Assembly: GCA_017654935.2 (NCBI GenBank)
Contig: CM065690.1
Span: 9,505,906 to 9,569,905, forward strand
DNA: 64,000 nt
Origin: Phymorhynchus buccinoides
Taxonomy: Eukaryota; Mollusca; Gastropoda; Neogastropoda; Raphitomidae
Direction: 5' to 3'
Below, in pieces: positions 10,878 to 24,532 of the stretch. The notes below the pieces were generated by a model that was given only the letters and a program-made list of their open reading frames with translations, did no database searches and was not told the DNA's origin. Position numbers and translations under genes: made by a program. Each line of letters starts with the position of its first letter. Position 1 is the first letter of the stretch.

Positions 10878-13800
10878 AGCTTTGGTTTTAGGTGCCTTTG
10901 TATGGAAGGTGTGTATGTGTGTGCATGCGCTTGTGTGTGCTTGGCATGCAAGACAGGAAGAGAGAGACAGGCAGGCACACAGGATAGAAAATGAAGCAAT
11001 GTGCTTCTGATCAAATAATGATATGCTCTTACATTATCTGAGATTTGTTTTGAATCACATTGTTGCGGACTATTCCTTGTTGCGTGTTCTCTCCAATACT
11101 GTTGCTGGCCTTCATGTGGTGTTTGAGGCCCTGTTGTCCTGGTTCCTTCAAGAACATATCATGAATGCTTAAAGACAGTTCTGACAATGATATGTGTCAT
11201 TTATTTTGATGTGTGTGTTAACTGCTCATTTGATTTCTATTGCAGGGTTTGTTTTTTGATTCAATTTTAATTCGAATTGGTTACTTTTAAGACGTTTCCA
11301 AGAAAATTTTACATTGTTGCTTTTGGGAGGTTTTAATGTGTTTTGTTTTGACATTAACAACAATGATGGCACTTGTATTTGTTCCTATTCTATGAACATT
11401 CCTTGTAATGCCCAAGGCTAGACGCAGATTTTGTATGTATGTTTGCCAGTTGAAGTTGTTGCAGGATGGAGTTTCATTATTTATTTCAATATATTGTTTT
11501 CATGTCACGATTAGGCACATGTCATTAATTGCTATTTGTTTCTATGCAAGATCGGGGGTGGGGGGGGGGGGGGGGGGGATAACTTGTATGTTGAGTAAAT
11601 GAGTACTCGACGCACTTTTAAACTGGCCTTAGCTTTCTAAGAAATATTCACTTTGCTGACGTCCATAATGATTACTTATATTTGTATTTCATTTTGTTCA
11701 TTTTCATATTGTTTATAGAAAATCTGGCAATGCACACATTTTAGATCACTGTTGAATAAATTTTATATGGTGTTTTTTGGCATACAAATGCATCTTGTGG
11801 TTAATTTTGAATTGAAAAAACAAACAAATCATGATCTGAGTTTGGACAAGTTTTTGTTTCTTTTGCAATTTAATTCCTATTTTATTTTTATTTTTTAGTA
11901 ATGTATGTTCAACTTTTATTTTTTACTGTTATGGTGTTTTGCATGAACTTTTAAAATTATGCATGTTTTAATTTTTTTTTAAATAAATGTAAATGTATTT
12001 TACGGACTATAAGGCGATACTTTTTTCCCAGACCAAGACCCCTAAGCCTTATAATATGCTTCAAAAATTAGTTAGAAAATATAAGAACAAAATCTAAATT
12101 CTGTGTCAAATTTTGGAGATGCGCCTTATAATCAGGTGCGCCTTGTAGTCCGTAAAATACTGTAACGTAAGAAGAAGCGATCAGCAATCACAAAGTGCTT
12201 TCTCAAACAAAATCATGTATACTGTGTCTAAAAATGAGCAGTAAAAAAGTCATGCCTAATTTGTATGGGAATGACATTGTTGACCTCTTTGCATAATGCA
12301 TTTGAGAGCCTTGTACAGTTTGCGATGTCTGTCCCATTTGCCTGGTCTTGTTCACTAGTGTATCATGACGGTGCACACAGGCCTCAACAAACTGTAGTTT
12401 TATTTTCATTTGTAGATTTTACTCTATGCTCATTTGTAGATTTTAGTCTAGAGTTTAGAAACTGTTTGACAAAAGCCAAGGTTTTTATTCTGAAATGAGA
12501 AATTGTTTTACAGCTTAGTCTTTTATTTTGTGAAGATCTTTAGGTCTTCGACTGGTCTCTCTATTCAGAAGGAATTGCACAGGCTTAATGCCTGCACCCA
12601 AAGGGTGTGTGTGTGTGTGTATGTGTTCTTTCTTTTTGGGGGGAGGGGAGGGTGGTGTTGTTGACCTTTAAGGGATCAACCCCAACACTGCCATTTCTGA
12701 ATTCCTTTCATCTGAAAAAGTTGGAATGTTATCTTACTAGCAATGTCCGCTATAAACAAAATTCACATTTGCTTTTGCTTTTTGTTCTGTCTGTAATGAA
12801 CACTAATTTCTTCACCTTGTGTCCGGTGGTAATGGTCTGTGACCTGACTGATGGATAGAATGCTGACAGCCAGAAGGTGCTGTCACCATTCTTTGTTTTG
12901 TTCCTTTGTGCTGGTTTCCTCTGGATTTCACCCGTTTTAGCTACAATGCACATTGTTGTGAGACATTGCGATCTTGCTTGGGGGCAGACATTTTTTGCTT
13001 CTTGAAATGACGGGTTGTTAGTACTTACATTGTACATCTGTGCTGTACCTAGGTCTGATTTTAGTGTGTGCATGTGTGCAAACGCATGGATGCGTGCATC
13101 ATGTATGTGTGTGCGAGTGCAAAGTGCATATGTTTGTGGGCTGTGTGTGTGTGTGTTTGAGCTGAAATGAACAGAAGTGGAAAACGTCTGTTTTGTGATA
13201 ATTGGACATAATGCAGCGAAGATTTGCCATAATTCTGATGACCGCGCTGCTGATGTTGTTAATCTGTATCCTTTGCAATATGGTGGTTGAGGTGCTGGTT
13301 TATCTTACTGATCTGAGCACATACATGTCTGGTGTATGTGTGTTGTAAAGAAAATTATATATTATATATATATATGGTGAAATGTCCCTTTTTTCAATCT
13401 ATCAATCAATCATCATTTATTGTCCCCATTTTAAAAATAAGGTAATTTGTCTTGCAGTCGATCAATTCAATAAACTAAATACAAAATGCAATACATGAAT
13501 ACAGACATCTGAAGGTGTCCGTGCGTGTGCACACCCCCCCCCCCCCCCCCCACCCCCCGGCAACAGGCCAGTCAACATAACTTGCCCATCACTGTGCCGC
13601 CAGGATGAAAGAGGGTAAACCGCACACGCACACGGAGACCCCAACATATTGAACATCTTCACACACACACTCACATACACACACAAATGTACACCCATAT
13701 TTTCTTTATCAATAATAAACATTGTCTCAGTTTTATCGCTTTGTGATTTAAAAAAAAAAAAAAATTCACATGGCAAATTTTCCTGTTGAACGCATACAGA

Positions 13801-14856
13801 TATGTTCTTCCATTGAAACGCACATGCATGCACACACCCTTTGCCCCTCCCCCCCTTCCATCCTCTCATACACACACACACAGAGGCGGACACGCAAGCA
13901 GGGATGCACATATTTACGCACACATGTATGCACACGCAGTCACACACGCACACACCTGTACACCTAATACAACTGGTCACTATGTTTTCTTGTTTTTTTA
14001 TGCTGCTTCAATGTAGTTATTAAGAAAACCACCTTGTAAAATAATGTAGAAACACAAGCACATTCAATCGTACATAAACATTCAGGGTGAGAAAATTGTG
14101 CTCTTATTTATTTATAAGAATATTTTTTGCATGGATTGTGTATGTATTGAATGACTATATCAGTTTAAGGCACATCTAACATTAAAGAAAATGCCAGAAA
14201 GATAATCTGACAGTTATTTAACTGCTGTTGTTATCATTCCGACTTACTTAAATTCATGACGCTGATCAGAAGAGTGACTGAACCATTTTGTATCATACAC
14301 ATGTACGCACTTGATGCATTTACCCCAAAGCCATAATTGTAAAAACTGATGTACATAAACAATGTTTGTCTTGCACTTGTTCCTGTTGAGCTCTATGCAA
14401 TCCCCGTTTCATTCTGTCTGCGTGATTTGTAAAACCTTCACCATGCCTCCATGGTTAATTTTTACGAAGACACACGCGCAAAAGTCTTCGTATTTCTGGA
14501 ACCATTTGGACTACCGGTACTCTAATGACATTTGGGGTATCTTTCAAAAACGTGGTTTTCTTTTTGTCAACAAATGTTGGTGTTGGCGTGGCGAAAGGGC
14601 AAGAAATAATCAGTTATGTAGTTTTAACATATATGCATCTTATGTAGTGAGGGTTCAGGTGCACCCGAATTTTACAGAGCAGAAATCAGTTACTGCAGTA
14701 CACTGCGTTGCCATCCGTTTAAGTGTAAACTTGCGGGGACTCTTTGACAAGGATGGGTTCAGGAGGACCCACAAACATTTGACCAGGGATAAACACAGGA
14801 AAACATGCACACTACACCCTATCATCGATGTACAATTTGAGGGGGTGTGGCATCAG
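10878..14856. other. Intergenic or 3' UTR DNA without recognisable gene
   Basis: AT-rich sequence with G- and C-homopolymers (11555-11578, 13532-13550), short TG/CA runs and one MITE. AATAAA occurs at about 11755 and 11982. Open frames here are low complexity or match nothing I recognise. A 212-codon frame at 14362-15000 runs into a MITE and looks non-coding. Confidence 0.5.
11994..12164. mobile_element. MITE with TTTTACGGACTATAAGGCG termini
   Basis: The left end TATTTTACGGACTATAAGGC and the right end GCCTTGTAGTCCGTAAAATA are inverted copies ending at TA/TGTA. It is about 170 bp. Such ends are widespread in Tc1/mariner/pogo-derived MITEs. Degenerate relatives are seen around 3835-3920. Confidence 0.65.
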
Positions 14857-15282
14857 CAGGGCTGTCTACCGGTCCTGTTGAGGGGTATTTGTCTCTGGAA
14901 ACGGTTTAACATGGCACCCTGTCCCAAGAATCCACTTTTCTGTCTTGCATCCAGGAAAACGAGTGGAATCAAAAGAGCAGTCACTTCTCTTGTTAGCTGA
15001 CCTTATTGAACACAGGAACACCCAAAACAATACTGGTGATTTTTTTTTTTAACAGACATAGGTTACTGAACACCAAAGGATCTTGAATGCTGAAGCACAT
15101 TGGCACCAAACAGCATCATCAGAAGACTACAAAACAGTCCACTTGCAGAAAGTTTTCTAGTTAATGTTCGTTTTGATTCTGATACATATGACATCACAAT
15201 ATTTGTCCCTGGAAATAAGTCTCTGTCCCTGGTTTTTAAGCAGTTTGTCCCTGGAAACTGCGACAGGGGGTAGGCAGCCCTG
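14857..15282. mobile_element. hAT-like MITE (CAGGGCTG termini)
   Basis: Starts CAGGGCTGTCTACC and ends GGTAGGCAGCCCTG, a 14-bp terminal inverted repeat with CAGGG ends as in hAT elements. The interior repeats a GTCCCTGGAAAC motif. I could not find a matching 8-bp target duplication. Related sequence is at 19052-19650. Confidence 0.55.
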
Positions 15283-16837
15283 CATGACTCAAAGAGCAGT
15301 CAAAAGCATGATGCAATGAAGGTCAAACCAGAAAAATATCAGAAATGATATATTGTTCAAATTTCTTTGTCTTTTGATGGCAACATTTACACAAGTTATT
15401 TTTATAAGTAAAAAAAGAGTGTTCATGTAAATATTTTGAGTGATCTATAGAAAATAGATTTGATATGGTTTTGCTAATTAGATCTGGCTGGTGGCACATC
15501 TTCTTTTACTTTGCAGTATTTTAATATCACAAAAAACACTGATGCTACATTTTTGTTGTTACGTGGGTTGCTCAATAAAGTTTGGCAATGGTTCTGCCAT
15601 AAAACATACAGGTATAATGGTGGTACCAAAGAAAACTTCAATCCTTAAGCATTTGGTTACACACTATCATTGTGATGTCATGTCCTATGTGAGTGTATGA
15701 TGTCATTGAAAATATGATGTAAGAGCCTGTGATAAAAAACAAATTGTGAATTCTTGAACTGATTCATTCACTTGCTGTAGCTTCATAGGGATGAAACTTA
15801 GGAACTATTATATGAAAATTCATTCCGATTTGACAGACATTTATGTCCGACTGTGTACTTCTTATTGCACAACTTGCAAATGTGTTGAAATTTTCAATCT
15901 TGGAAAACACAGTTTCCAAACAAATATCACCCTCTAGTTCACTTTTTTTGCAGTCCTGAACTCGCAAAACATGTAGTTTTTCCAGGAAACTGACTAATAA
16001 AGTTCCACATTTGATACTGATAGAAAGACGTGAGATGAGTGACAATTCTTTGAGTACAATAGTAAAAACAAGATAATGCATTGACATCTTCTAGTGAAAA
16101 AGCTTGCAACAAAATTCCATTCGTGATTCTACTTTTGCATGAAAACGCTAGTGCCTACAAGGTCAAGGTTGCCGTGACCTTCCAAGAAGAATAAGGTAAT
16201 CAATATTTATACCACCTATATTCTACAGACTTCACTTAGCTCCACATGACTTTCAATTTCGTTTTTACCATTTTAGATTGTTTGGCTGGACAACATTTTC
16301 TGGCACCTAAACCCTCGCAAACAGCTCAAAATCACAGCTCCAACCCTTGCCTCAAAGAAGCTACCAAAATGACCTTGAAACCTGGCGTAGAGAGCTGGAA
16401 ATGTGCATACAAAGAGGAAAGGTGTTCTTCATAGGAATGCAGAAGTTTGAAGTCTGTGAACTCCTTTGTTCCTGTTTTATATACCCATTGCCAATGTTTA
16501 ATGAACAACCCACTTAATTTGCTTTCTGTGAAACTTCATTTCCCTATACATGTATTCTAAATTTCATTTCTGGTTCCATGATGGAGTTACCTAGTTGTTT
16601 GTTTGCCTGCTTGTTTGTTTTACTGAGACCCCGCAAGTTGTTAGATTCAAGAGTCTACTTTTTTTTTCATTAAAAAATGTTTAGTCTGTTCTGAACATGA
16701 ATTTAATTTAGGAAATAAAGGATGGTCCCTCCATGGTTGGGTTTTTTTAAATTGAATTTATAATTATGTAACTAATTTTGGATATAACGTTCATACAGTG
16801 AAACTTCCCTATTAAGACCTTGCCTATTAACTTTTCT
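15283..16837. other. Intergenic DNA, nothing recognised
   Basis: Mildly AT-rich DNA without long open frames, splice-flanked conserved peptides or clear inverted repeats. A MITE terminus fragment (ACAGTGAAACTTCCCTATTA) is at about 16796. Confidence 0.5.
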
Positions 16838-17225
16838 TCAACATGGGCGAATACATTCACCCAGTACATCACACTTCACTCACAGCAAATGCAAAGACTT
16901 TCATTGTCAAGCACCCTGCCATGTGTTTGTCATAGCTTATGTCAGTTGTTGTTGTTGCCTTTTGAACACTATGGTACAAATGCACCAGCTAGGGATGAGA
17001 ACATCACTTGCCTGACCGTTTTTGATTACCCCGCCACGTGGGCAGCCACACTCCGACTTTGGAGGATTATGTCTGTGATTTCCCGTTAAAGCAGGATATT
17101 GCGCCATATATATATATTATTCATTATTATTATTATTTTAGTGCACTCGAGAAAAAAAAGTTACTCCCCTTTTGTCGGTTGAGATGCAACGGACAACCAA
17201 GAACGTCAAAAAGTACATGGCGCGA
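16838..17225. repeat. Dispersed repeat family Q, split copy
   Basis: The left part (16838-16970) and right part (about 17168-17225, GAGATGCAACGGACAACC) match the two ends of the 6225 and 36825 copies. About 190 bp of different sequence lies between, so this copy is rearranged or carries an insertion. Confidence 0.5.
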
Positions 17226-17244
17226 GACATTTCCAAGAGCCTTG

Positions 17245-17488
17245 TTAACCCTTTCACCGCTAATGTCGCATTTATGCACCACAATGGTTTAACACCCATG
17301 TCGCTAATAGGTATCAAATCAGGGTCTGTTATCCGAATACCTTTTTTTTCTTAATTTTGGGAGGTAAGGATAGGTCTGTTATACATATCACAGAAAAAAT
17401 CCCAATATTGCCAAAAAAAATGTTCCTCTACCCAGTTAAGTTTAATGGTTATTTTTTGCTGACAAATGGCTGGCGGTGAAAGGGTCAA
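17245..17488. mobile_element. TTAA-flanked MITE (CCCTTTCACCGC family), copy 1
   Basis: Begins TTAACCCTTTCACCGC and ends GGCGGTGAAAGGGTCAA. The same element is inverted at 21723-21967, and two related ones are at 30431-30666 and 33302-33525. TTAA at the ends suggests a piggyBac-type non-autonomous element. Confidence 0.7.
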
Positions 17489-17562
17489 GTGGTGTTGTTT
17501 GATGCAAAGATGTCTCTAAGATGTGACCCAATCATTGTTCACCTTCATATCCAGACTACTGA

Positions 17563-17635
17563 GTGTCCACCTCCCTATAAGACCTTTTCTTTGGCTGATT
17601 GTTCAAGGTCTTATAGGGAGGTTCCACTGTGTATG
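17563..17635. mobile_element. Short CAGTGGAACC-type MITE remnant
   Basis: ACCTCCCTATAAGACCTT on the left and AAGGTCTTATAGGGAGGTTCCACTG on the right form a small hairpin of the same family as 566-730, with its left terminus eroded. Confidence 0.55.
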
Positions 17636-17670
17636 AAATTGAGGGTCATGTTTTCAGGTTGCTTGTTTGT

Positions 17671-17855
17671 AAAGTAAATTATATGTAGGATGTTATTGAC
17701 GCGTTTGATGTTTACTGTGGTGACAGTCCTGAGAAAACCATTGCTGTTGACGGGACTATAAGTAAAGTAAATTATATGTAGGATGTTATTGACGCGTTTG
17801 ATGTTTACTGTGGTGACAGTCCTGAGAAAACCATTGCTGTTGACGGGACTATAAG
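17671..17855. repeat. 92-bp direct tandem duplication
   Basis: Two nearly identical consecutive copies of a stretch starting AGTAAATTATATGTAGGATG and ending GACGGGACTATAAG. The near identity indicates a recent duplication. Confidence 0.9.
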
Positions 17856-18175
17856 CAATGTAAAAATTAAAAAAATTAAAAAAAATCACACACACACCCC
17901 TATCTATCTCTCTCTCTCTCTCTCTCTCTCTCAGTTGTGGGCATAGTTGCAATTGGGTTTCAGTTGAAGAATGTACATACATTGATGCTATATGGTGAAA
18001 GAAACACTAGACATGATTTTCCTGCTGTATGAAAATAAAACATAATTTATTTTGTATCATACATGTCTGAGACTGCAGTTACTATCCTCTTCTTGTGTGT
18101 AAGAGTGTGATTTTTATTTAAAGAATGGAAAATAGATGATGCTTTAACTACGTATTAAGAACACGTGTCAGGAAA

Positions 18176-18325
18176 CCTGGGCCTGAATTCACATTACGAT
18201 AGTATGAGACTTACCATCATGGTATCTTAGAGAAGTTCTTCTAAAGTAGTAGAATTTAATAGGACTTTAGAAGGACTTCTAAGATATAAGTCTCATACTA
18301 TCTCAATGTGAATTCAGACCCAGGT
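18176..18325. mobile_element. Palindromic MITE (CCTGAATTCACATT ends)
   Basis: Left end CTGAATTCACATTACGATAG, right end CTATCTCAATGTGAATTCAG. The stem continues through GTATGAGACTTA / TAAGTCTCATAC. The element is nearly all arm. Confidence 0.7.
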
Positions 18326-18333
18326 TCTCTCTT

Positions 18334-18590
18334 AAGCCTGCGACAGACTATGTGACTGCCTCGTGTGACTCGATCAGGTCGTGACGTTTCACCTCATTTG
18401 CATACCATCCTGCTCGCTCAGTCGGGCCCAGTCAGGTGACAGGGCCGAATAGGGCGGGTTCTAAATTTCACTGATCGAGTCTGATTGAGTCAGATGGCTT
18501 GTGACGTCTTCTGTGCTGGAAACAAAATTTGATCTACGTCATGACCTGATCGAGTCACACGAGGCAGTCACATAGTCTGTCTCCGGCTTT
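18334..18590. mobile_element. MITE with AAGCC-CGACAGACTATGTGACTG termini
   Basis: About 45-bp terminal inverted repeats (GACAGACTATGTGACTGCC ... GGCAGTCACATAGTCTGTC) flank a 160-bp centre. It sits only a few bases from the palindrome at 18176-18325, so two foldable elements are adjacent. Confidence 0.7.
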
Positions 18591-21500
18591 ACTATGTCTT
18601 CTGTGTCTTTCTATCTTCCCCTGTCCCTGCCTTCCCCTGTCTTGCTCTATTCTTTCTTTAACTAGTACAGCATGCCCTTCTTTGTCTCTTATGTATCTAA
18701 CTCTTGTGGTCCGTTACTTGCTGTCAAACCATTGATGTATGTTGTTGTTTTCGCTCCCCAGCTTTAACGCTCTGGGGGCACACCCACTGCCATGTGAACA
18801 TTTCGCATTGGCCTTGGGTGGGAAGATTACATGTATGGCAGCTTTTAAAAGGCCCCGCCACATATGGGCGGACATACTCCGACTTCAGGGGAAATTGATA
18901 TATAAACCCATACACACAAGCACTTAGGTACGCATGTGCTCAAATACGCATACACCTCAAAATATTGAACCGCCATCAATCTTTTGAAAATTGCATAAAT
19001 CTGTCTAAAATTCAAACGATTCATGTAAAATCAAACGCAACACACATGTCAGGGCTGCCTACCCCCTGTTGCAGTTTCCAGGGACAAAGTGCTTAAAAAA
19101 TGGTCACATTTCGTTATGAATAAAAATGACTGAAGCTCTGGACTTTTCAGTCTTCCTAATGCTTTTTGGTGCCAATGCGCTTCAATATTCAAGATCCTTT
19201 GGAGTGCAGTGACCTGTGCTATGATAATAATAATAATAATAACAGTGAATCATTTATATAGCGCACTCCTCCACCAAATGTGGAGCTCTATGCGCTTAAC
19301 AACAAAATTAAAAAGCAAGAAATTCAACAACAAAACAAATAATCGCTCACACACATGCTAATAGTAATAGGCATACACATACACACACCACTCCCACCCC
19401 ACTATGTGTCTGCTAAGAAATATTCAACAGTGTCTGTGTTTTTTTGGGTGTTCCTGTGTGTTTTGGGTGTTCAGTAGTAAGGTTAGCTAACAAGACAAGA
19501 GACCGCTCTACAGAAATGTGATTCTAATCAGTTTCCAGGGACGCCAGACAGAAAAGTGGATTACAGGGACAGGGTGCCCCCTTTTAACTGTTTCCAGGGA
19601 CAAATACAGGAATACCCCTTAGGGGCGACGTTATACGCAGGTCTGACATGCATACACACACGCATGCACACTGCGAACGCCACGTTTCTCAACCCAACTC
19701 TTATTCTTCTGGTAAGGTCCACATGCACACACACACACTCCACCCCCGTCTCTCCTTTTATGCTTTGTTTTTTTGTTTGAAAGCAACGTTTTAATTATTC
19801 AGAGCAAACAGAGAAAGAATGACACAGTAACACAGAGAGAGAGAGAGAGAAAAAGATAATCTATAAGGGAGATAATTTAATGAAGACCACTGATTGGGTA
19901 AGGGAGCTATTTCAACGACCGATGAGAACATGACAGGTTGCTCAATAATTCGTCGAATTCTGCCACCGGGAAGTAAAACAATTAAAACAACATTAAAATT
20001 CACATTTGATTTTTTGGGGGGTCGAGCTTTCTTGAGGGCTTTTATTTCCGGCCACCGCTCGAGTCCCTCCGTGTTCCACTGTCCGGGACAATTCTCTCCT
20101 CCTGTCTCTAGGAAGCGATCTCTAGGGGCATCCTCCAATGAAATGGCCCGAAAAAGGTCACGAGGACAGGGGTTGAGGTCTCCATGTTGATGAAATAAAC
20201 TCGGGGCAGGTGTCTGGTTTAGCTGCTAGTAGGTGCTCCCTCCCTCCTTTTCGCTCTTCTCAGAGTTGTTGTCTGCTGGAATTTTATCAGGTAAGCGACG
20301 GTTTGTTTCTCTTCTTCTGTGTTCTTCAACTTTTGCAGTTGTTTGTCTTTCAAACATTGTCAGTACAACAACAGAACTATCTGAACAGGCTGAAAAGAAA
20401 GCATCAACATGAACATCATCAATATTGTTGAAAATCTTGCAGGTTTGAATTGGACTTCCTGGCAACCTTCTACCCTTTAGAGAATGTAAATTAAGATATT
20501 TTAACCTCTCTGGATAGGTCATGTCTTTACACTCTTCTAACCTTCTCAATTTGACTTGACTGTCATTTTTGCTTGAACTACGAGCTATGGTATAGAATGT
20601 ACTGTAGCCCTACTGATGTCCATGCACTATCCAAAGTCACTGAAAGTCTAATATGAGACAGCGTGACGATGAGAACTTGAAAATATCTTGTTCTTTTTCT
20701 TTCCCATTGGGGATGTTTATCGTGCCCCATGCCAACCACCTTCACTTAGACCATTTTTTGCGTGCAGGATGCATGCTATGTGAATTCATGTCAACCATTC
20801 CACCCGCACAACACGGCTTACTTGTACTGAATGGTGGGATGGGCTTGTGCATGCGTTCGCACACATGACTTCGGTTTTAAGTCTCATCCAAAAGACTTTG
20901 TCCTCAAATGATGTTAGGCACCCATTTACACCTGGGTGGAGTGAGGACATAGGAATAATGTCTTTTCTAAGGACACACCACCGTAGCTAGGTTTGAACCT
21001 CCACACTCAGAAACCTGTAGGAAAATGTTCCAGCGATGCTAACCCCCACCAAATTTTCTCATGTAAAATGTTCACTAGAAGAAAGTGATGTGTCTCATTC
21101 AGCCTAACTGTTGCTAAGGAGGACTTCTGTCAATTGTTGCTCTTCTGAATCTGAATCTGATTGTTGACGCTGAGCTGTCCCTCCGGACAATTATACAGCG
21201 TTGTGCGTTGTGATAGGAAGGAAAATAAAAAAACAGAACTAAAAATCAACAGAAACCAAAGTAACTAAAAATGGATGTCTCCCTAGTGTTTCATGACTCA
21301 GCTCAGGCCAATCCGGCTATTGTAGCGACCCCCATGAACAAACCCTGACCGGCACAGCCCCAACATTCACTGCCACTTTTCGCTAGGGAGGGAGTGATAG
21401 ACTTAGAATGAGAGGGTGGTGAGCTCCCGCTTGAAGTGTACCCAGCTGGGAGCCTCTGCAGCAGCTGCTTCCTGCCACATTTTGTTGTAAAACTAAAAGC

Positions 21501-21722
21501 AATTGCTTCGCTGAACATATGAAAAGAGGGTGAAACAGATGAAAAGAGGGTGAAACAGACAAACAGCAATAGACAACTGAAAAAGAGGTACATTTTGTGC
21601 CCAGGTATCCCTCCATCGCTCTCTCTCTCTCTCAGTCTCTCCCTCCACCATGGTGCCTATTGTAAACCAGGTTTATCTAAGGGACTTGGCTGAGTGTGCA
21701 GTGTCAATACAAGGAGTACATA
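18591..21722. other. Intergenic DNA with repeat fragments
   Basis: Holds a hAT-related fragment cluster (about 19052-19650: CAGGGCTGCCTACC, repeated TTTCCAGGGACAAA). A short (ATA)n plus GCGCACTCC...ATGCGCTTAAC element end lies near 19222-19310. A SINE-like stretch with a degenerate AGGTTTGAACCTCC B box is at about 20870-21050. No coding exon recognised. Confidence 0.45.
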
Positions 21723-21967
21723 TTAACCCTTTTGCCGCCAGCCATTTTTCAGCCAAAAACTACCATTAAACTTAACTGGGTAGAGAAAAAATATTTCTGC
21801 AATATTGCGAAATCCTCTGTGACATATATCACATTAGGTCTATCCTTACCTCCCAAAATTAAGAAAACGGGGTCTTTGGATAACAGGCCCTGATTTGATG
21901 CCTTTTAGTGACATGGGTGTTAAATCATTGTGGTGCTAAAATGTGACATTGGCGGTGAAAGGGTTAA
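21723..21967. mobile_element. TTAA-flanked MITE, copy 2 (inverted)
   Basis: Begins TTAACCCTTTTGCCGCCAGC and ends GGCGGTGAAAGGGTTAA. It aligns in reverse orientation to 17245-17488, sharing AACTGGGTAGAGAAAAAATA and CCTTACCTCCCAAAATTAAG. Confidence 0.72.
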
Positions 21968-22306
21968 GACGGCTACAAGGTCTGAAGCTGCCCACAAAAG
22001 ACCAGAAACTACTTGCAGATTGGGCTGGAAGGTTTGCACACTTATGTATCCCCTTTCTACTTTTTGGGTCCCAGTACAATAATATCGATGTTGAAAAGCC
22101 TTTCTAACTCAAAATATTGTTTCAGTCCCTTCAATTTTGACTTAAGCTTACTGTATTCTTTTTCTTTTCATAATTGGGCAAATGCAGTCATGTAGCTTTT
22201 CCCTCCATGTACTTAAGACTATATATGATGGTGTTATCTCTCCCTCTCTTTGTCTATGTGTGTGTGTGTCTCAGTGTGTGTGCGAGAGTGAGAAAGAAAG
22301 CATGCA

Positions 22307-22345
<39 letters not shown>

Positions 22346-24375
22346 GAGTCTGTATACATGTACACTCCACATGTCTTTTCTCTTTGGTTAGGAAAGGTCT
22401 ACATTTTCAGCAAACCAGCGCCGTGTACAGTACACACCATGATTGCAGGCTTGCAAACCATAACAATGTGCCAATGTAGCAGTGTATATATCTAGGCCCC
22501 CCTTAGCTATAGGTGGGGTCTTTCTTTATAAATTACCCAGGACCTTTTACTAGTTTTAGCCACGCCACACTCAAACACACAGGTTTTCTCAAACAGTTAA
22601 CTGCTAGGGCCTACATCTATTTCAGAGCACTTGTCCACATACAAAGACAGACCCCCACCCCTCTCTCTCCTTCTCTCTGCCTTCTCATTCTGGCAGCTAG
22701 ACCAGCCAGTCAGAAAAGGCTGGCTATTTAAAAGCTAAGGCCAAAAGATAAGGGTTAGAACCATTAAGTGTGTTTGTGGATAGGGTGGGTGAACTTTGAA
22801 GGCAAGAAGGACAGGGCTGGAGGGGTTGGGGAGGTGCACTCACAAAGCAAACTGAAACGTAGTGTGTGTGTGTGTTTCAGTGTGTATATGTGTGTGTGTA
22901 TGTGTCACTCTGTATGCGTTTGTGTGTGTGTGTGTCAGTGTGTATATATGTGCGTGTGTGTGTGTCTGGGTATCTGTTTGTGTGTGTGTGTGTGTGTGTT
23001 TGTGCCCGTGCCTGTGTGTATGTACACACATCTGCAGGGCCACCTTAAGGACTAGAATTCAGTAATAGAAAGGGGAGGGGGAAGGAAGAAAGGATACTGT
23101 GTTGCTAGTTACTGCTTGGGCCAGAACACCTGTCAGTTATGCTAATAAAACGGGTGGTTGTTAAGCCACTCTACTTGACACAAGGCTAGCTTTTCTTGGT
23201 ACCCTCAAAGCAAACCAAAGAAGGTTGAAGTTTTACCCTCTGACCATCTATGATTGGCACAGTGTATAATTATTCTCTGATCCTCTGCAGCGGCATAACG
23301 AAGGTGTAAGGTTATACATGGGGTGGATACATGCCAGCTTTTATGTCTCATCGACCTCTCAGGTTGGTCGGGTTGTAAGTAATCGTGATTTTGTTCAGAC
23401 TAGGCTGGCAAGTTGATTATCAATCCAGTTTTTAAAAAGTCACCCCATTTTGCAGTTTTGCAGTCATTCTCTTAGGGGTCAATTTGAAGAATAGCTTCAC
23501 TCATTTACATGGTGAATGAACACCTAATCAGACAAGGCATGTGAAATGTCATCCCTTGTTTCTGTTTTGCATGTTATTTGTTAAAGAATCTGTTACATTT
23601 TTTCCCACTTGGATGAAATAATACACTGTATCATTATGATGTAAAATTAGAAGAGCCAAATTTAGGGTATGGAATATCTATGTTATTACACTAAGCCTTT
23701 ATGTGTTTGGTCAATTTGAGATAAGCGGTGATTGGCGATTGAGGGCTACAGACAGAGTTCAGTGTTATCTACTGAAGTTGAAGAATGTTACACACGCAAC
23801 ACACACACTCCCAGTATCTCTCTCTCTCTCTCTCTCTGACACCAGACACAGGACAGTGAGCAGTAGTCTTGTAGCGAGCATGTCCTACAGTCACGCCTCA
23901 CGTCCCCCCAGTCAAAGACAAAGCGCCAAACAATGCCGGTTGCTAAGCTACCAGAACCCCGGAGGCCCACTGCCTTATAGGCTAGGAACAGGAGGGTAGG
24001 TAAACGTGTGTTGAAGGTGAGGGATGGGGGTGGGGGGATCAGAGGGGGGGGGGTGGTGGTGGGGTGGATGGTCACAGTTCAGTAATTATCCTAGTTTTTA
24101 TTCCCCAAATCTTGGCACCCTTCGGGAACAGAGTTATTGAGAATGGTGTATGATTGGAAGATTGTTATCTGGCAGATTAGGATAATGTGTCGACAAACCT
24201 TAAGTAAGTTAAGAACAATAGAATTAAGATTTGTTTAAAAATTCAAATCAGCAAATGAAAAACACTAACAACATAAAGTGGACAAAAGTGAAAAGGCAAA
24301 AAATAATGTTCAATACGGAATTTGTTTAAACTTTGGAAACATTACATTTGGCTCCTCCTGTCTTATTGTGTCTAG

Positions 24376-24416
<41 letters not shown>

Positions 24417-24532
24417 GTTTTCTCTAACTCTCCATCTGTTTCTGTCTATCCAACTGTCTGTATGTCTCTGGCTCTATTTCTATCTGTCTGTCTCTCTGTC
24501 TCTTGAGGCATAAAGAATGTTTCAATACTATA
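21968..24532. other. Intergenic DNA with microsatellites
   Basis: Contains (GA)n at 22312-22341, an imperfect (TG)n at 22860-23035, and (TG)n at 24376-24416. Otherwise unremarkable; no exon recognised. Confidence 0.5.

Noticed and set aside
14362..15000. 212-codon open frame on the + strand
   Set aside because: The translation matches no family I know, shows no domain-like pattern, and its end overlaps a hAT-like MITE (14857-15282).
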